From contig NZ_CP072350.1 of assembly GCF_018127965.1 (NCBI RefSeq), positions 124,001 to 188,000 on the forward strand: a stretch of DNA of 64,000 nucleotides, in the 5' to 3' direction. The number at the start of each line of letters is the position of its first letter. Position 1 is the first letter of the stretch. Below are positions 25,179 to 35,180 of this stretch, one piece after another. The position numbers were made by a program, and so were the translations under genes. The stretch is from Prevotella melaninogenica. Lineage in GTDB: Bacteria; Bacteroidota; Bacteroidia; Bacteroidales; Bacteroidaceae. The notes under the pieces are model-generated. The model was not told where the DNA came from and made no database searches. It worked only from the letters and a program-made list of their open reading frames with translations.

Positions 25179-28109
25179 ATGAAAAAACATTTCCTTAACA
25201 GTACCCTTATGCAGGGGCTAAGCTTAGGACTATTGTTCCTATTTGCATCTGTGGCGGCTTATGCGCAGCGTTACAGCTATGAAAGCATACCGAATGACCC
25301 GATGCAGACACGTATCTACACACTGAAAAACGGTCTGAAAATCTATCTTTCTGTCAACAAAGAGAAGCCACGTGTACAGACATATATCGCTGTGCGCACA
25401 GGTTCTCGCAATGACCCAAAGGAAACAACAGGTCTTGCACACTACTTAGAGCACCTTATGTTTAAGGGTACTACCCACTTTGGTTCGTCTAATGTGGAGG
25501 CTGAACGCCCTTACCTTGACTCTATCGAGGCTCGTTTCGAGCAGTATCGCCGTATTACTGACCCAACTGCACGCAAGCAATGGTACCACCAGATTGACTC
25601 TATCTCACAACTTGCTGCTCGTTATAACATTCCAAACGAATATGACAAGATGATGACTGCCATCGGTAGTGAGGGTACAAACGCTTATACTTCTAATGAC
25701 GTAACTTGCTATGTAGAGAATATTCCATCTAACGAGATTGACACTTGGGCAAGAGTTCAGGGCGATCGTTTCCAGAATATGGTTATCCGTGGCTTCCATA
25801 CAGAGTTAGAAGCGGTGTATGAGGAGTATAACATTGGTCTTTCAAGTGATTGGCGTAAGGTTTATGCAGCACTCTTTGCAAAGCTTTTCCCTACCCACCC
25901 ATACGGTACACAGACCACTATCGGACTTGGTGAGCACCTGAAGAATCCTTCAATCACCAATATCAAGAACTATTTTAACAAATACTACGTACCAAACAAC
26001 ATCGCTATCTGTCTTTCAGGCGACCTCGACCCAGACAAGACGGTAGCTTCGATTGAGAAGTATTTTGGCGATTGGAAGCCAAGTGCACACATCGATGTAC
26101 CACAGTTCCCAGCTCAACCAACACTCACAGCACCTGTTGACACGACGGTTGTTGGTAAGGAAGCTCCTATGCTCTTCATGGGTTGGCGCGCTGATGCAAG
26201 TAAGTCTTTGCAGATAGATACATTAGAGATTGTAGCACAACTCTTGTCTAACGGACAAGCAGGACTCTTCGACCTCGACCTCAGCCAGAAGCTAAAAGTA
26301 CAAGAGATAGAGGCTGGAGTGACCGATATGGACGAATATTCGGTCTTCTATGTCTATGGACAGCCAAAGAGTGGACAGACTTTGCAGGAGGTTCGCAGCC
26401 TTGCTTTGTCTGAAATAGAGAAACTCAAGAAGGGTAACTTCTCTGATGATCTCTTGCCATCTATCGTTAACAACTACAAGCGTTACTATTATACGCAGTT
26501 AGATAACAACCAGTTCCGTGCAAACCAGTATGTGGATGCCTTCATCAACCACAAAGACTGGAAGCAGGAAGTGGATAAACTCAATCGTATTTCAAAGTTA
26601 ACAAAGGCTGAAGTTGTTAGATTTGCTAATGAATTTTTCCATAACGACTTCGCTTGTGTCTACAAGGAGCAGGGCAACGATACTACTATTAAGAAGGTAG
26701 AGAAGCCGACGATCACTCCAATCCCAACCAACAACGACAAGCAGAGTGACTTCCTGAAGGAGATTGTAAACACCAAGACAACTCCTATCCAGCCACAGTT
26801 CGTTGACTATAAGCGTGACCTTACCAAGGCAACAACAAAGAAAGGGCTGCCAGTTCTCTACAAGCAGGACACATCAAACGACCTCTTTACACTTTGCTTT
26901 GTAGTTCCTTACGGTGACGAACATAACCCAATGCTCAGCTATGCAGCTGGTTATCTTGATTACTTAGGAACCAATAAGCTCACCAACGAGCAGATTAAGC
27001 AGCAGTTCTATAAGTTGGCTTGCGACTATAACCTCTCTGAAAGAAACGAAGTTTCGTACATTACCTTAAGTGGTCTCAACTCTAACCTGCCTCAGGCACT
27101 TGCGCTATTGAACAACTTACTCAGTAATGCAAAGGTTGATAAGGAGGCTTACGACCTCTATGTAGAGCAGATTCTTAAGTCACGCCGCGATAAAAAAGCA
27201 AACCAACAGGCTAACTTCGCTGCCCTCAGAGACTATGCTACCTACGGAAAGTACAACCCTACTCGTAACATTCCAAGCGAACAAGAGTTGAAGGCAATCA
27301 GCCCACAGGTACTGCTCAACCTTTTAAAGAACTTGAAGAACTACAAGTTGACAGTGCTTTACTACGGTCCTTCAAGCCTGAAAGAGATTGACCAGCTTGT
27401 CAGCAAGACTATCCAGACACCAAAGAAGTTTGCTGCGGTGCCTGCTATCAAGCGTTATACTGAGGAGACAACACCTAAGAACGAAGTCCTCATTGCACCT
27501 TACGATGCAAAGAATATCTACATGGTTCAGCTCCACAATCAGAACCAGAAGTGGTCTGCTGACCGTGCTCCTATCATCGCCCTCTTCAATGAATACTTCG
27601 GAGGTGGTATGAATGCCATAGTCTTCCAAGAGTTACGTGAGGCACGTGGTTTGGCTTATTCAGCTTCAGCTGTCTATGCATCTCCTTATCGTTTAGGAGG
27701 TAATGAGAGTTTCTACACCTACATCATCACACAGAACGATAAGATGATGGACTGTGTAACAGAGTTCAACAAGCTTCTCAACAACGTACCTGTACGCCAG
27801 AGTGGCTTTGACCTTGCAAAGCAAAGTTTGATGAAGAGCCTTGCTTCACAGCGCACAACAAAGTACTCTATCCTCACCTCTTATCTTGCAGCACAGCGTT
27901 TAGGCATCGACTATTCATTGAGTGAAAAGATTTACAATGCTCTGCCAAGTCTGCAACTGCAGGATGTTATCAACTTCGAGAAGGAGTATATTGCCAATAA
28001 GCCATTCAAGTATATCATCCTTGGCAACGAGAAAGAGCTTGACCTCAAGGCTTTGGAGAAGATTGCACCTATCAAGAAAGTGACAACAGAAGAAATCTTC
28101 GGCTATTAA
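25179..28109 (+). CDS. M16-family zinc metallopeptidase (pitrilysin/insulinase type)
   Basis: The 976-residue protein has a signal peptide (about residues 1-29, ending AYAQ) and two M16 repeats. The active N-terminal half holds HYLEHLMFKG, the inverted zinc motif HxxEH (about residues 88-92). The third ligand Glu lies in LEAVYEEYN, about 80 residues later. The C-terminal half has the M16C fold, with RGLAYSASA, but lacks HxxEH. It is probably periplasmic and degrades peptides entering a clam-shell chamber. Length is normal for fused double-repeat members. Confidence 0.93.
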   Translation: MKKHFLNSTLMQGLSLGLLFLFASVAAYAQRYSYESIPNDPMQTRIYTLKNGLKIYLSVNKEKPRVQTYIAVRTGSRNDPKETTGLAHYLEHLMFKGTTHFGSSNVEAERPYLDSIEARFEQYRRITDPTARKQWYHQIDSISQLAARYNIPNEYDKMMTAIGSEGTNAYTSNDVTCYVENIPSNEIDTWARVQGDRFQNMVIRGFHTELEAVYEEYNIGLSSDWRKVYAALFAKLFPTHPYGTQTTIGLGEHLKNPSITNIKNYFNKYYVPNNIAICLSGDLDPDKTVASIEKYFGDWKPSAHIDVPQFPAQPTLTAPVDTTVVGKEAPMLFMGWRADASKSLQIDTLEIVAQLLSNGQAGLFDLDLSQKLKVQEIEAGVTDMDEYSVFYVYGQPKSGQTLQEVRSLALSEIEKLKKGNFSDDLLPSIVNNYKRYYYTQLDNNQFRANQYVDAFINHKDWKQEVDKLNRISKLTKAEVVRFANEFFHNDFACVYKEQGNDTTIKKVEKPTITPIPTNNDKQSDFLKEIVNTKTTPIQPQFVDYKRDLTKATTKKGLPVLYKQDTSNDLFTLCFVVPYGDEHNPMLSYAAGYLDYLGTNKLTNEQIKQQFYKLACDYNLSERNEVSYITLSGLNSNLPQALALLNNLLSNAKVDKEAYDLYVEQILKSRRDKKANQQANFAALRDYATYGKYNPTRNIPSEQELKAISPQVLLNLLKNLKNYKLTVLYYGPSSLKEIDQLVSKTIQTPKKFAAVPAIKRYTEETTPKNEVLIAPYDAKNIYMVQLHNQNQKWSADRAPIIALFNEYFGGGMNAIVFQELREARGLAYSASAVYASPYRLGGNESFYTYIITQNDKMMDCVTEFNKLLNNVPVRQSGFDLAKQSLMKSLASQRTTKYSILTSYLAAQRLGIDYSLSEKIYNALPSLQLQDVINFEKEYIANKPFKYIILGNEKELDLKALEKIAPIKKVTTEEIFGY

Positions 28110-28158
28110 TCGGCAGTAGAAAGAAAATACAAAACATAGTATAAACAAAAAGTAAAAA

Positions 28159-28191
28159 CCCTGTCTGCCCTACTGACAAAGGGCAGACAGG
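28159..28191 (+). promoter_or_regulatory. Perfect 11-bp hairpin in front of the fumarase gene
   Basis: CCTGTCTGCCC and GGGCAGACAGG form a perfect 11-bp stem with an 11-base loop, ending 13 bases before the ATG at 28205. No T-tract follows, so it is more likely an mRNA processing, stability or translation element than a terminator. Confidence 0.6.
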
Positions 28192-28204
28192 TAAACAAAA
28201 CATT

Positions 28205-29851
28205 ATGGCAGAATTCAAGTATGCACCCATGTTCCAATTGGGCAAAGATGACACCGAGTATCGTTTGGTATCAAAGGAAGGTATCAGCGTAGGTGAGTTT
28301 GAAGGTAACGAAATCCTGAAGGTAAGCAAAGAAGCACTTACCTTACTGGCACAGGAGGCTTTCCACGATTGTGAGTTCATGCTCCGTCGTGCACACAACG
28401 AGCAAGTTGCAAAGATTCTGACCGACCCAGAGGCATCAGAGAACGACAAGTACGTAGCTCTCCAGTTCCTCCGCAATGCTGAGACAGCTGTGAAGGGTGT
28501 ACTGCCTTTCTGCCAGGACACGGGTACTGCTATCATTCACGGTGAGAAGGGTCAGCAGGTATGGACTGGTTTTGAGGACGAGGAGGCACTCTCTCGTGGT
28601 GTCTTCAACACCTTTACAGAGGAGAATCTCCGCTACTCACAGAATGCTCCGCTCAATATGTACGACGAGGTGAATACCAAGTGTAACCTCCCTGCACAGA
28701 TTGACATCGAGGCTGTTGAGGGTGCTGAATATCGTTTCATAATGGTAGCAAAGGGTGGTGGCTCTGCTAATAAGACCTACTTCTACCCAATGACCAAAGC
28801 TACTATACAGAATGAGGGTACGCTCATTCCTTTCCTCGTTGAGAAAATGAAGAGCCTCGGTACTGCTGCTTGTCCTCCTTATCACATCTGCTTCGTGATT
28901 GGTGGTACTTCTGCAGAAAAGAACCTCCTCACCGTTAAGCTCGGAAGTATCAAGTATTACGACAATCTTCCTACTACTGGCGACGAGACAGGACGTGCTT
29001 TCCGCGACATCGACCTTGAGGAGAAGCTCCTCAAAGAGGCTCATAAGATTGGCCTCGGTGCACAGTTTGGTGGCAAGTATCTTGCTCACGACATCCGCAT
29101 CATCCGTCTGCCACGTCACGGTGCAAGCTGCCCTATCGGTATGGGTGTTAGCTGTTCTGCTGACCGTAACATCAAAGCGAAGATCAATAAGGACGGTATT
29201 TGGTTGGAGAAGATGGACACTAACCCAAGCGAGTTGATTCCAGAGGAGTACCGCAAGCCAGGAGAAGGCGCAAAGGGTATCGAGATTGACCTTGACAAGG
29301 GTATGGATGCTGTTCGTGCTGAACTGACAAAGTATCCTGTTTCAACACGTGTTAACCTCAAGGGTACTATTATCGTGGCGCGTGATATTGCTCACGCTAA
29401 GCTCAAGGCTCGTTTGGATGCTGGCGAGGAATTGCCTGATTACATCAAGAATTACCCTGTCCTCTATGCAGGACCAGCCAAGACACCAGAGGGCTACCCA
29501 TGTGGTTCAATGGGTCCTACCACCGCCAACCGTATGGACCCATACGTAGATGAGTTCCAAGCACACGGCGCATCACTCGTGATGATTGCTAAGGGTAACC
29601 GTACACAGATGGTTACAGATGCTTGTCAGAAGCATGGTGGTTTCTACCTCGGTACTATCGGTGGTGTGGCTGCCGTTCTCTCACAGAGCAGCATCAAGAG
29701 TATTGAGTGCGTAGAATATCCAGAACTCGGTATGGAAGCTGTTTGGAAGATTACCGTTGAGGACTTCCCAGCCTTCATCCTTGTTGACGATAAGGGTCAT
29801 GACTTCTTCAAAGAGCTAAAGCCTTGGACAGGCTGCAGCTGCGAGAAGTAA
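28205..29851 (+). CDS. Class I fumarate hydratase (iron-sulfur type)
   Basis: This 548-residue enzyme interconverts fumarate and malate. Candidate [4Fe-4S] ligands are Cys in [10 protein letters not shown] (about residue 103), [13 protein letters not shown] (about 220) and [14 protein letters not shown] (about 310). The C-terminal beta domain has [24 protein letters not shown]. It has the same two-domain fusion as E. coli FumA/FumB. In an anaerobe using a fumarate-reducing pathway it would supply fumarate. A terminator is present downstream at 29956-30004. Confidence 0.95.
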   Translation: MAEFKYAPMFQLGKDDTEYRLVSKEGISVGEFEGNEILKVSKEALTLLAQEAFHDCEFMLRRAHNEQVAKILTDPEASENDKYVALQFLRNAETAVKGVLPFCQDTGTAIIHGEKGQQVWTGFEDEEALSRGVFNTFTEENLRYSQNAPLNMYDEVNTKCNLPAQIDIEAVEGAEYRFIMVAKGGGSANKTYFYPMTKATIQNEGTLIPFLVEKMKSLGTAACPPYHICFVIGGTSAEKNLLTVKLGSIKYYDNLPTTGDETGRAFRDIDLEEKLLKEAHKIGLGAQFGGKYLAHDIRIIRLPRHGASCPIGMGVSCSADRNIKAKINKDGIWLEKMDTNPSELIPEEYRKPGEGAKGIEIDLDKGMDAVRAELTKYPVSTRVNLKGTIIVARDIAHAKLKARLDAGEELPDYIKNYPVLYAGPAKTPEGYPCGSMGPTTANRMDPYVDEFQAHGASLVMIAKGNRTQMVTDACQKHGGFYLGTIGGVAAVLSQSSIKSIECVEYPELGMEAVWKITVEDFPAFILVDDKGHDFFKELKPWTGCSCEK

Positions 29852-29955
29852 TCTCCACAGCACATAAATCAGCTATACCAACGATGCTATCAAGCGTAAA
29901 TCGCAGGAAAGGATACCCCTTTTCCTAACGAAACATAGGTATAGCCTCATCTTAC

Positions 29956-30004
29956 AAAGCGGTATAAGACGAACTTTTATGACGTCTTTATACCGCTTTT
30001 TTCG
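29956..30004 (+). terminator. Rho-independent terminator of the fumarase gene
   Basis: AAAGCGGTATAA-GACG and CGTC-TTTATACCGC pair across an 11-base loop and run into a T-rich tract (cttttttcg). Confidence 0.85.
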
Positions 30005-30024
30005 TTTGCTTTTTTCTTAAAAGT

Positions 30025-30371
30025 GGCTCTTCAGGAATTTGGAATGATAAGTTTTGCCACTTAAGGTTAGGTTTCTGAGGAAATGTCACACGGAGGCACG
30101 GAGAGGACAGAGGATTATTAAACCCAAGCAATAAAAGTCACGGAGGCACCGTCGGTGCATGGAGCGACAGAGCTTGTTTGCCAATTCTATTAGCAATTTA
30201 TATACAAAGCGTTTACCCCAAAATAGTTATCAAGAATCTGTACGCTACACCTCCGTTGCTCTTTGTGCCGTCGGCACCTCCGTGACATTGCGTTTACCTC
30301 CGTCCCCTCCGTGACTCCGTGTGCCTATTATATAAGACTTTTAGTTTATCATTCCATATCTCGGAAGAACT
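30025..30371. mobile_element. MITE copy B with ISL3-like ends
   Basis: The 347-bp element is homologous to copy A (9374-9718). The left end GGCTCTTCAGGAATTTGGAA matches the ISL3 terminal repeat at 2054 closely. The right end, reverse-complemented, reads GTTCTTCCGAGATATGGAAT. Inner arms include GTCACACGGAGGCACGG and its partner CCGTGACTCCGTGTGCC. The flanks ttaaaagt and aaaaaagt match at 6 of 8 positions. There is no open frame of note. Confidence 0.88.
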
Positions 30372-30502
30372 AAAAAAGTATCGTTAACTGCGAAAAATAT
30401 TGACACAAAAACATTAGAAAACTCTCTAAAAAAGCCCCAAAAAGCCTCTTTCCGACACCTTTGTAACCCTCAGAGAATCAAACACTTGCAAAACGCGAAA
30501 GC

Positions 30503-30612
30503 AAAAGGTGCTTAATTGGACTCCAAAAGGGCGTTAGTTAGACCTCAAAAGGGCATCTTTTGCAAGCCAATTAGGCGTCTTTAAGAAGCTAAAAGAGCAT
30601 CTTTTAAAAAGC
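30503..30612 (+). repeat. 22-bp-period dispersed repeat array, copy 3
   Basis: Five consecutive units of exactly 22 bp begin AAAAGGTGCTTAATT, AAAAGGGCGTTAGTT, AAAAGGGCATCTTTT, AATTAGGCGTCTTTA and AAAAGAGCATCTTTT. This is the clearest copy and defines the period. Confidence 0.93.
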
Positions 30613-30725
30613 ATGTTGTGAATTTATTTTACATTAATCACAAAAACTACAATTCCTATAACTCCGCTCTAATAAAACTTTGCAATATATTTATTCAAAT
30701 AGTTGCGCCGTATTGAATATTATTA

Positions 30726-30734
30726 TATATTTGC
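30726..30734 (+). promoter_or_regulatory. Promoter of the GLPGLI operon
   Basis: TATATTTGC (-7) with TTG at 30703-30705 (-33), spaced 20 bp, fits the Bacteroidota promoter. The gene starts about 80 bp downstream. Confidence 0.65.
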
Positions 30735-30814
30735 GATATCTTAATCAATGAGACCTATAAAGGAAAGAGACTAATGCACAAAGGATTATCTCTAAACAAG
30801 TTAATCAAAAAATA

Positions 30815-31576
30815 ATGATTATGAAACTATACGCTTTCTGTATCACATTCATGTTGTCTCTGCTTAGTTGCTTTGGACAAGAGACACATATCATCGAACC
30901 GAGCATACTCGAAATCAGTTATCATACAAAGTATCTTGATAGTTATGATGACTATGCACTTAGGATAGGAAAAAATGTAAGTGAATACTTTAGCTATCAT
31001 ACTTTGCGCTTCGATTCCTTAGGGAGCAACCCTGAGACAGCTTTGGCGATAATTAATGAAAAGATAAAAGCAATTCAAAATAATAATAAGACTACCCATA
31101 AGGTAGTAAGTCCTGGTCATGGTGACTATCTTTATAGAAATCTTGAAGAAGGCAAAATGACAACTTATACACAGGTATGGGACTCTCATTATAAGATAAC
31201 AGAGGACATACCCACACCGGAATGGGTTATTCACGAAGATAGTACACGAAGTGTCATAGGCTTTAATTGCACGATGGCGACCACACATTTCCGTGGACGA
31301 GACTGGAAGGTGTGGTTCAGTGAGGAGATTCCTTTACCGCTCGGTCCGTGGAAATTAGGTGGACTACCCGGTTTAATCTTAGCTGCACATTGCGATGGCT
31401 ATTTAGACATAATTGCAAGTAACATTAAAAGAGAACAGTTGTCACCTGTCAAGTTTTATAATTTCTGGGAGAAAAAGTATAAGGATATAGACCGACTCTC
31501 TTATTTAAAAAAGGCTTCAGACCCTACGATCTATCCAAAGAATACAACCATGATTCCCAAAATGGAGTTAGAATAA
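30815..31576 (+). CDS. GLPGLI family protein
   Basis: The 253-residue exported protein has a signal peptide (about 1-22, ending CFG) and the family hallmark WKLGGLPGLILAA near residue 185, preceded by FRGRDWKVWFSEEIPLPLGPW. The family occurs in Bacteroidota next to carboxypeptidase-regulatory/TonB-receptor-like outer membrane proteins, as here: the next gene starts 11 bp after this stop. Its function is unknown, but the pairing suggests a periplasmic or surface partner. ATGs at 30815 and 30821 are both usable. Confidence 0.88.
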   Translation: MIMKLYAFCITFMLSLLSCFGQETHIIEPSILEISYHTKYLDSYDDYALRIGKNVSEYFSYHTLRFDSLGSNPETALAIINEKIKAIQNNNKTTHKVVSPGHGDYLYRNLEEGKMTTYTQVWDSHYKITEDIPTPEWVIHEDSTRSVIGFNCTMATTHFRGRDWKVWFSEEIPLPLGPWKLGGLPGLILAAHCDGYLDIIASNIKREQLSPVKFYNFWEKKYKDIDRLSYLKKASDPTIYPKNTTMIPKMELE

Positions 31577-31586
31577 GATATTACTG

Positions 31587-34139
31587 ATGAAGAAATATAT
31601 TATCTTATGTTTGCTTATCCTACTTGTACAATCAATAAGTGCACAGAGGATTGTGGAAGGTGTCGTTACTGACGTAGGAGGACACCCTGTGTCTGCAGCT
31701 ATTATCAAGACTGTAGATGCAACCACAAAAAAGACATTACATTTCTGTCAGACAGATACTAAAGGGAAATTTACTATCACAGCGCAAGAAGGTAATATTC
31801 TATCTATTTCAGCAATAAGCTATAAAAAGCAGGAACTAAAGGTTACAATGGATATGCCTGCACAGCATATCACTTTAGAGGAAGATACGAAAACGTTATC
31901 GGAGATAACGGTGAAGGCAAAACCAATTAAGATAAAAGGCGATACCATTCAATATCTGCTCACTACCTATAAAAAAGAAGGAGACCGAACATTAGCTGAT
32001 GTTCTTGCACGTGTCCCTGGCTTTGATGTGAATAAAGAGAATGGCGAGATACAATACGAGGGAAAGTCTATCAGCAACTTCTATATAGAAGGTATGGATC
32101 TGATGGGAGGGAAATATGGCTTGGCAACAAAGTCATTGCCCCAAGAGGATGTAGCAACTGTAGAAGTAATGAAGCATCATCAACCTATCCGTGTGTTAGA
32201 TGATTTTACTTATTCTGACGATAATGCTATCAATATTAAGATGAAACAAGGAGCCAAGGCACGCTGGATGACGACCTATAGTGGTGGCATAGGACTAAAG
32301 AGTCATGGAGGATTGTGGAATTATGAAACCTTTGCCATGCGCCTGAAGCCTTCTTTTCAGACAATTCTCACCTATAAGACAAATAATATAGGTAAGAATA
32401 TAAGGAGAGAGACGGACAAACTTTTAAGTTTTGATGAGCTACAAAGTCCTTTGTCAGCTATGCTCGCCCTTCCTTCTCCATCGCCTCTATTGCTCAAAGG
32501 ACGTTCATTATTTAACCGCTCACATGCTGTTAGTTTGAATGCGCTACAGCGTATAGACGAAAATTCTCAAGTAAGCGTGCAGATTACATTTGCCAATGAC
32601 CGCAATGAGGCTACCTCTTTGCGCCATTCAGACTTTTATACGAATAGCGGTATAAAGACAATAGAAAACAGAAAACAGTATTTGGAGAAAAGTAATGACC
32701 TCTTTGCAAAGATAAAATACGAGAATAACGCTAAAAATCATTATCTTAAAAATGAACTTTCTGGTGACTTCTCTTGGAACAAACAATGGCTGAATGAACA
32801 GGGGACTCATCCTCATAAGATGATGGGTAATCTTCCGATTTATACATTAAAAGATAATTTCAGTATAATGAAGAAATATGGCAAACGCCTTGTTACCCTA
32901 CAATCAAAGAATATAATGGATATACGTCCGCAACAACTATATGTCGATTCGCTGGTACAGTCTATTAATCAACATTACTATGAAACGAATACAGACGTAA
33001 GAGGAAGTTTTAGAATAGGGAGATTTATTCTATCAGGACAAATAGGAGTAAATGCAGGAGAACACCGCTTTACTTCTGATTTAGTGGGAGTTCCAGATAG
33101 TATCGGACTACTGATGGGCAAAAGCAGCTTTACATTTGCAAGGTTATATGCCAATCCGAGCATTGAATATATGGTGAAGGACTTTGACTTCACATTATCT
33201 GGCGATATGTCGTACAACCATTATAAGTATAGTTTAGATAATGGTCAGTCTAAATTCTTACTATCTCCTAACCTCCGTATAAGATGGAAAGCCACAGCAT
33301 CATGGACTTTCTCGGCTGATGCATCCATTAATACAATGCAGATAAATGCTGCCCAATTTTATCCAACTTTGGTACTGCAAGATTATCAATATATGAATAA
33401 AGGTCTGGCAGGCTATAACCTAAACAAAGAGAAAAGCGTAGGAATAGGAGTTGTTTATAGCGATGCTCTGAAAGGGACTTCTATACGATTACGCATAACA
33501 AGATCGTTTGGTACCTCTTCTTATACATCAACCCAAGATTTTGTGGGCAACTATATCGTAGAATCATTGACGTCAGGAGACACGAAGTACAATAGCTGGA
33601 ATATGTTCCTAATGGGTTCACAAGGCATAGGCTTCTTAAAAGGAAAGCTAAATGTAAAGGCTTTATATAATGCCATGAATAGTTATATGGTTCAGAATAG
33701 CCAACGAATGCCTTACGACACAAAGAACTTAAATATAACCTCTAACCTTGATATTGGTTTAATAAAGGGTATCGATTTAGCTTATAAACTTACTTATGGT
33801 TTTCACCAGATGAAGATGCCTGCTTTCGGGAAAACGTCTAATCTAAATAGTTGGAAGCATGAGGGAAGCCTTAGAATACCGCTTTGTAAGGTTTTGAGTT
33901 TGGAAACTTTGACGGAATACTATCATAACGAGGTAGCACAAAAGAAGTTTAAGGATATGTTCTTTCAAGACTTCACTTTGATATTCAAAGCTAAACACTT
34001 CGACTTGAGTCTTGCTTGGAACAATGTCTTTAATAATAAAAGCTATAGCTATGGACTTAACAATACGCTTTCAAGTAGCTTTAGTAATCAAGACATTAGA
34101 GGAAGAGAGCTGATGCTTAGTTTCTATTATAAACCTTGA
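31587..34139 (+). CDS. Carboxypeptidase-regulatory-like / beta-barrel outer membrane protein, GLPGLI partner
   Basis: The 850-residue protein has a signal peptide (about 1-19, ending ISA). A carboxypeptidase regulatory-like domain follows (about 20-100: RIVEGVVTDVGGHPVSAAIIKT), then a plug-like region (about 125-215: LADVLARVPGFDVNKENGEIQYEGKSISNFYIEGMDL). A long C-terminal beta-barrel ends in LMLSFYYKP. There is no SusD-like neighbour and no clear TonB box. The barrel and its tight coupling to the GLPGLI gene suggest a conserved two-component outer-membrane unit. Confidence 0.85.
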   Translation: MKKYIILCLLILLVQSISAQRIVEGVVTDVGGHPVSAAIIKTVDATTKKTLHFCQTDTKGKFTITAQEGNILSISAISYKKQELKVTMDMPAQHITLEEDTKTLSEITVKAKPIKIKGDTIQYLLTTYKKEGDRTLADVLARVPGFDVNKENGEIQYEGKSISNFYIEGMDLMGGKYGLATKSLPQEDVATVEVMKHHQPIRVLDDFTYSDDNAINIKMKQGAKARWMTTYSGGIGLKSHGGLWNYETFAMRLKPSFQTILTYKTNNIGKNIRRETDKLLSFDELQSPLSAMLALPSPSPLLLKGRSLFNRSHAVSLNALQRIDENSQVSVQITFANDRNEATSLRHSDFYTNSGIKTIENRKQYLEKSNDLFAKIKYENNAKNHYLKNELSGDFSWNKQWLNEQGTHPHKMMGNLPIYTLKDNFSIMKKYGKRLVTLQSKNIMDIRPQQLYVDSLVQSINQHYYETNTDVRGSFRIGRFILSGQIGVNAGEHRFTSDLVGVPDSIGLLMGKSSFTFARLYANPSIEYMVKDFDFTLSGDMSYNHYKYSLDNGQSKFLLSPNLRIRWKATASWTFSADASINTMQINAAQFYPTLVLQDYQYMNKGLAGYNLNKEKSVGIGVVYSDALKGTSIRLRITRSFGTSSYTSTQDFVGNYIVESLTSGDTKYNSWNMFLMGSQGIGFLKGKLNVKALYNAMNSYMVQNSQRMPYDTKNLNITSNLDIGLIKGIDLAYKLTYGFHQMKMPAFGKTSNLNSWKHEGSLRIPLCKVLSLETLTEYYHNEVAQKKFKDMFFQDFTLIFKAKHFDLSLAWNNVFNNKSYSYGLNNTLSSSFSNQDIRGRELMLSFYYKP

Positions 34140-34188
34140 TAACTAAGTTGATTGATACTACATAAATAAAATTAAAACAAGTTGAGAT

Positions 34189-34923
34189 ATGATAGACATC
34201 ATTATAACACTACTGATGAGCTTACCGCTGATTGTTCTCGGAAGCACTATCGGACCAGATTCTTCTATCAATTTTGGGTCAAGAATACCGAAAGCGAAAC
34301 TTAAAAGTGAGGAAGGACTTAAAAGATTGAGGAGAATAAAGATAGCACTAATATTAGCAGGTAGCATCATCCTTGTCGGTGGTTTCGCTTGTCTTGCCTT
34401 TCATTGGGAAGATTATCAACTTGTCGTTATACTCATCCCCGAAATAGTAGCTATCGTTTACATGCTGTTACAGCTGTACAAGATAGAGAAGAAGGGGAAG
34501 GGCTTGCTCGTGCTCATGCTCTCTATCATTGTGATATTAGGTATGATTCCCCTCATTGCAGCCCTCCCAATCACAGGCACCGACAATAATACGACGATTA
34601 GAAATGACACGTTGTTTATTGAAGGGTTATACGCTAAGGAAATACCGATAGCAAGTATTACACAAGTAGACGGCAACGCAACGGTGCCAGACATAAAGAT
34701 GAGAACAAACGGAATGTCACTTGGCGAGAATAATGTGGGGCATTTCCAGACAAAAGAAGGGGAGAATGTGCTATTATACTTACATTCAGACGATACGAAT
34801 GTGACACATATCAAGACAAAAAACAACGAAGACATCTACATTAACTTCAAAGATTCAGCCCTGTCGGTTGACTTCCCTAATCAGCTGAAAGCCGCATTTC
34901 TTCGACCTGTCAAAGGCAAGTAA
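34189..34923 (+). CDS. Membrane protein of unknown function with PH-like C-terminal domain
   Basis: The 244-residue product has four hydrophobic segments (about 2-20, 52-72, 79-97 and 105-126). A soluble C-terminal domain follows (about 130-240, RNDTLFIEGLYAKEIPIASITQVDG) with a strand pattern like a bacterial PH domain (tentative). It follows the beta-barrel gene by 49 bp on the same strand and may be the third member of that operon. No catalytic motif is seen. Confidence 0.65.
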   Translation: MIDIIITLLMSLPLIVLGSTIGPDSSINFGSRIPKAKLKSEEGLKRLRRIKIALILAGSIILVGGFACLAFHWEDYQLVVILIPEIVAIVYMLLQLYKIEKKGKGLLVLMLSIIVILGMIPLIAALPITGTDNNTTIRNDTLFIEGLYAKEIPIASITQVDGNATVPDIKMRTNGMSLGENNVGHFQTKEGENVLLYLHSDDTNVTHIKTKNNEDIYINFKDSALSVDFPNQLKAAFLRPVKGK

Positions 34924-35100
34924 CGCCGTTATCTAAAATTCTCTGATGAGAAAGTATTCAGCGATTTAGAGCCTCTAACAGTAGGGGTTCTATCAGCTTT
35001 CACAGCCATAATGGTTTGTGAAAGTTGTCCTTGTACAATCATAATAAAGTGTAAATGCGTTAAACCTCTTATTTCCTGCATCTATTACAGTGTTTTTTAG
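34924..35100. other. Intergenic stretch with a short hairpin
   Basis: The gap before ftsE holds an imperfect hairpin at 34997-35025 (CTTTCACA and TGTGAAAG around an 11-base loop). It could end the upstream transcript, although no strong T-run follows. Confidence 0.45.
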
Positions 35101-35109
35101 TATCTTTGC
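35101..35109 (+). promoter_or_regulatory. -7 element for ftsE
   Basis: TATCTTTGC fits TAnnTTTGC exactly, 72 bp before the preferred ftsE start. Confidence 0.65.
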
Positions 35110-35180
35110 AGAATAAATCCTTGCCAATAGGTAATGGACAGAAGTATCAATTGACAATAATAAATCATACAGAGATAATC

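Noticed and set aside
30503..30612. A CRISPR array, suggested by regular spacing
   Set aside because: The 22-bp period has no alternation of constant repeat and unique spacer, and no cas genes are present.
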